Assembly (NCBI GenBank): GCA_900313845.1
Contig: OMTC01000169.1
Location: 1 to 8,798 of the forward strand
Source: an uncultured Prevotellaceae bacterium
Lineage (GTDB): Bacteria > Bacteroidota > Bacteroidia > Bacteroidales > Bacteroidaceae
Direction: 5' to 3'
DNA length: 8,798 bases
A program made the translations under genes and the position numbers. A model generated the notes under the pieces. It ran no database searches, had not been told where the DNA came from, and worked only from the letters and a program-made list of their open reading frames with translations. Positions 7,450-8,798 of the stretch are shown here, piece after piece (position 1 is the stretch's first letter; each line of letters starts with the position of its first letter).

Positions 7450-7457
7450 TACATTTG
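7450..7457 (+). promoter_or_regulatory. dnaE: Candidate Bacteroidota -7 promoter element (TAnnTTTG) for dnaE
   Basis: TACATTTG matches the TAnnTTTG -7 consensus of the Bacteroidota housekeeping sigma factor exactly. It lies between the MG2 gene stop and the dnaE ATG at 7482, leaving a leader of roughly 20 nt. A -33 TTTG at the proper spacing is not evident: the nearest candidate, ATTG at 7434-7437, is too close. The call rests on the -7 match and location alone. Confidence 0.45.
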
Positions 7458-7481
7458 CAAGACCGTTTTAAAAGCAAAAGT

Positions 7482-8066
7482 ATGCAAGACTTCGTTCACC
7501 TACACGTACATACCCAGTACTCTATACTTGATGGTCAGGCATCCATCTCGAAACTCGTTGACAAGGCAATTGCCAACGGCATGAAGGGCATGGCTGTGAC
7601 TGACCATGGCAATATGTTTGGAATCAAGGAGTTTTTCAACTATGTGAAGAAGTTGAAAGGCAAAAACAAAGAACTTGATTTCAAACCTATTTTCGGTTGC
7701 GAGGTGTATTGTGCGCGTCGTGGAAAGGAGAAGAAGGAGAGCAAGATAGACAGTGGCGGTTGGCACTTGATTTTGCTTGCAAAGAATGCGACGGGCTATC
7801 ATAATCTGATAAAAATTGTGAGTCGTGCGTGGGTGGATGGCTTTTATATGCGTCCACGTACTGACCATGCTGACTTGGAGAAATACCACGAAGGCATCAT
7901 CTGTTGCTCCGCCTGCATTGCTGGCGAAGTGCCATCGTATATCCGTTACGAACAGATAGACAAGGCAGAGGAATCCATCCAATGGTTCAAAAACCTCTAT
8001 GGGGATGACTACTATTTGGAATTGCAGCGCCATGAGGTGAAAGACCCGATGTGCTGCCAAATATGA
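7482..8066 (+). CDS. dnaE: DNA polymerase III alpha subunit (DnaE), N-terminal PHP fragment
   Basis: The ATG at 7482 is preferred to the upstream TTG at 7455 because DnaE proteins of this group start directly with M-x-FVHLHVH. The PHP domain is clear: HLHVHTQYSILDG (H6, H8, H10), VTDHGNMFG (D41, H42), and FGCEVYCA (E74). Further on, CCSACIAGEVPSYI and YYLELQRH (H184) are conserved. After EVKDP (ending residue 189) the frame reads MCCQI and stops at TGA 8064-8066, whereas homologues continue with about 20-25 further residues before the KYDVKL block. That block is found at once in another frame. DnaE is the cytoplasmic replicative polymerase subunit, about 1,200 residues in this phylum, so this is only the first sixth. 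Confidence 0.9.
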   Translation: MQDFVHLHVHTQYSILDGQASISKLVDKAIANGMKGMAVTDHGNMFGIKEFFNYVKKLKGKNKELDFKPIFGCEVYCARRGKEKKESKIDSGGWHLILLAKNATGYHNLIKIVSRAWVDGFYMRPRTDHADLEKYHEGIICCSACIAGEVPSYIRYEQIDKAEESIQWFKNLYGDDYYLELQRHEVKDPMCCQI

Positions 8067-8798
8067 CGTGAAACTGGTATGTACGAACGATGTGCATTTT
8101 GTGGATGAGGAGAATGCCGAGGCACACGATCGACTGATTTGCTTGAGTACAGGAAAGGAGTTGGACGACCCAAGTCGTATGTTGTATTCTAAGCAAGAAT
8201 GGTTTAAGACGAAGGAGGAGATGAATGAGATATTTGCTGATGTGCCAGAGGCGCTGAGCAATACTTTGGAAGTGCTGAGCAAGGTGGAGGCATACGACAT
8301 AGACCACGCACCCATCATGCCTAACTTCGATATCCCTGAGAGTTTCGGCACGGAGGAGGAATACAGGAGAAGAATTACGGAAAAGGAACTCTTCGACGAA
8401 TTCACACAAGACGAGAACGGCAATGTTGTGATGAGCGAGGAAGAGGGACAAAAAAAGATAGAAAGCCTCGGTGGATACGATAAATTGTATCGCATCAAGT
8501 TCGAGGCCGATTACTTGGCAAAACTCGCTTATGAAGGAGCCAAGCCACTCTATGGTGACCCGATTCCGCAGCATGTGGCAGACCAAATCAAGTTTGAGTT
8601 GCACATTATGAAGACGATGGGTTTCCCTGGTTACTTTTTGATTGTGCAGGACTATATCAATGCTGCTCGCAAGGAACTCGGTGTGTGGGTGGGACCAGGA
8701 CGTGGTTCCGCTGCAGGTTCCACCGTGGCTTACTGCTTGGGTATCACGAAGGTGGACCCTATCAAGTACGACTTGCTGTTCGAGCGTTTCTTGAACCC
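8054..8798 (+). CDS. dnaE: DnaE continuation in a second frame, open to the window end
   Basis: Starting at GCT 8054 the frame reads AAKYDVKLVCTNDVHFVDEE and stays open to 8798. It contains the family blocks AHDRLICLSTGKELDDPSRM, EMNEIFADVPEALSNT, HAPIMPNFDIPESFGTEEEY, KLYRIKFEADYLAKL, FELHIMKTMGFPGYFLIVQD and the polymerase-core loop GPGRGSAAGSTVAYCLGIT. The last residues (DLLFERFLN) come just before the catalytic-aspartate region, which lies beyond the window. No start codon belongs to this fragment; the nearest in-frame GTG (8069) is internal to the conserved block. It is the same gene as 7482-8066, separated by missing sequence and a frame change. Confidence 0.88.

Noticed and set aside
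7455..7481. TTG at 7455 as the dnaE start
   Set aside because: The nine added residues are not family-like and the codon overlaps the candidate promoter; the ATG at 7482 gives the normal N-terminus.
6201..7499. Long antisense frame of about 430 codons, and similar ones opposite sprE, porX and dnaE
   Set aside because: They mirror well-supported + strand genes, are rich in His/Leu/Ile as antisense frames often are, and show no recognisable domain.
4871..8050. Shared AAAGACCC bases near the tsaE end and the dnaE break, as a common deletion site
   Set aside because: The match is only about 8 bases, falls in different contexts, and is not found at the MG2 break in the same form; chance is likely.
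8043..8066. Programmed frameshift in dnaE
   Set aside because: As for the MG2 gene: the conserved segment between LQRH and KYDVKL is absent, not merely out of frame.

Overview
The window looks like chromosomal DNA from a member of the Bacteroidota, most likely the Prevotellaceae or close relatives. The grounds are gene content (a SprE/PorW lipoprotein, a PorX receiver-PglZ protein, a large MG2-domain surface-type protein), the Bacteroidota-style DnaE with an N-terminal PHP domain, A-rich leaders instead of strong Shine-Dalgarno sites, and a TAnnTTTG-type promoter element before dnaE. Genus is inference. All genes lie on the + strand.

Layout. 1-2601: 3' part of a sprE/porW gene (TPR lipoprotein of type IX secretion), cut by the window start. 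2602-2858: a gap filled by five tandem 19-nt hairpins with an 88-bp higher-order period and paired (covarying) stem changes, then a short AT-rich leader. 2859-4412: intact porX, the receiver-PglZ regulator of type IX secretion. 4436-4454: a sixth, solitary copy of the same hairpin. 4472-4903: tsaE, the ATPase of tRNA t6A synthesis, whose last codons run into a C/G-rich inverted repeat. 4939-7427: one MG2/plug-type gene in two frames, with no visible signal peptide and an apparent internal deletion near 5895. 7450-7457: candidate promoter. 7482-8798: dnaE, also split into two frames with conserved residues missing near 8053, and running off the window end.

How it fits together. sprE and porX are both type IX secretion genes, one envelope-associated and one a cytoplasmic regulator, so the left half is a secretion locus joined to the housekeeping gene tsaE. 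The right half holds two conserved genes that each lose coding sequence together with frame. Losing the replicative polymerase should be lethal, so missing sequence in the assembly is the leading explanation for dnaE and possibly for the MG2 gene. The least explained native signal is the family of covarying hairpins between the secretion genes.
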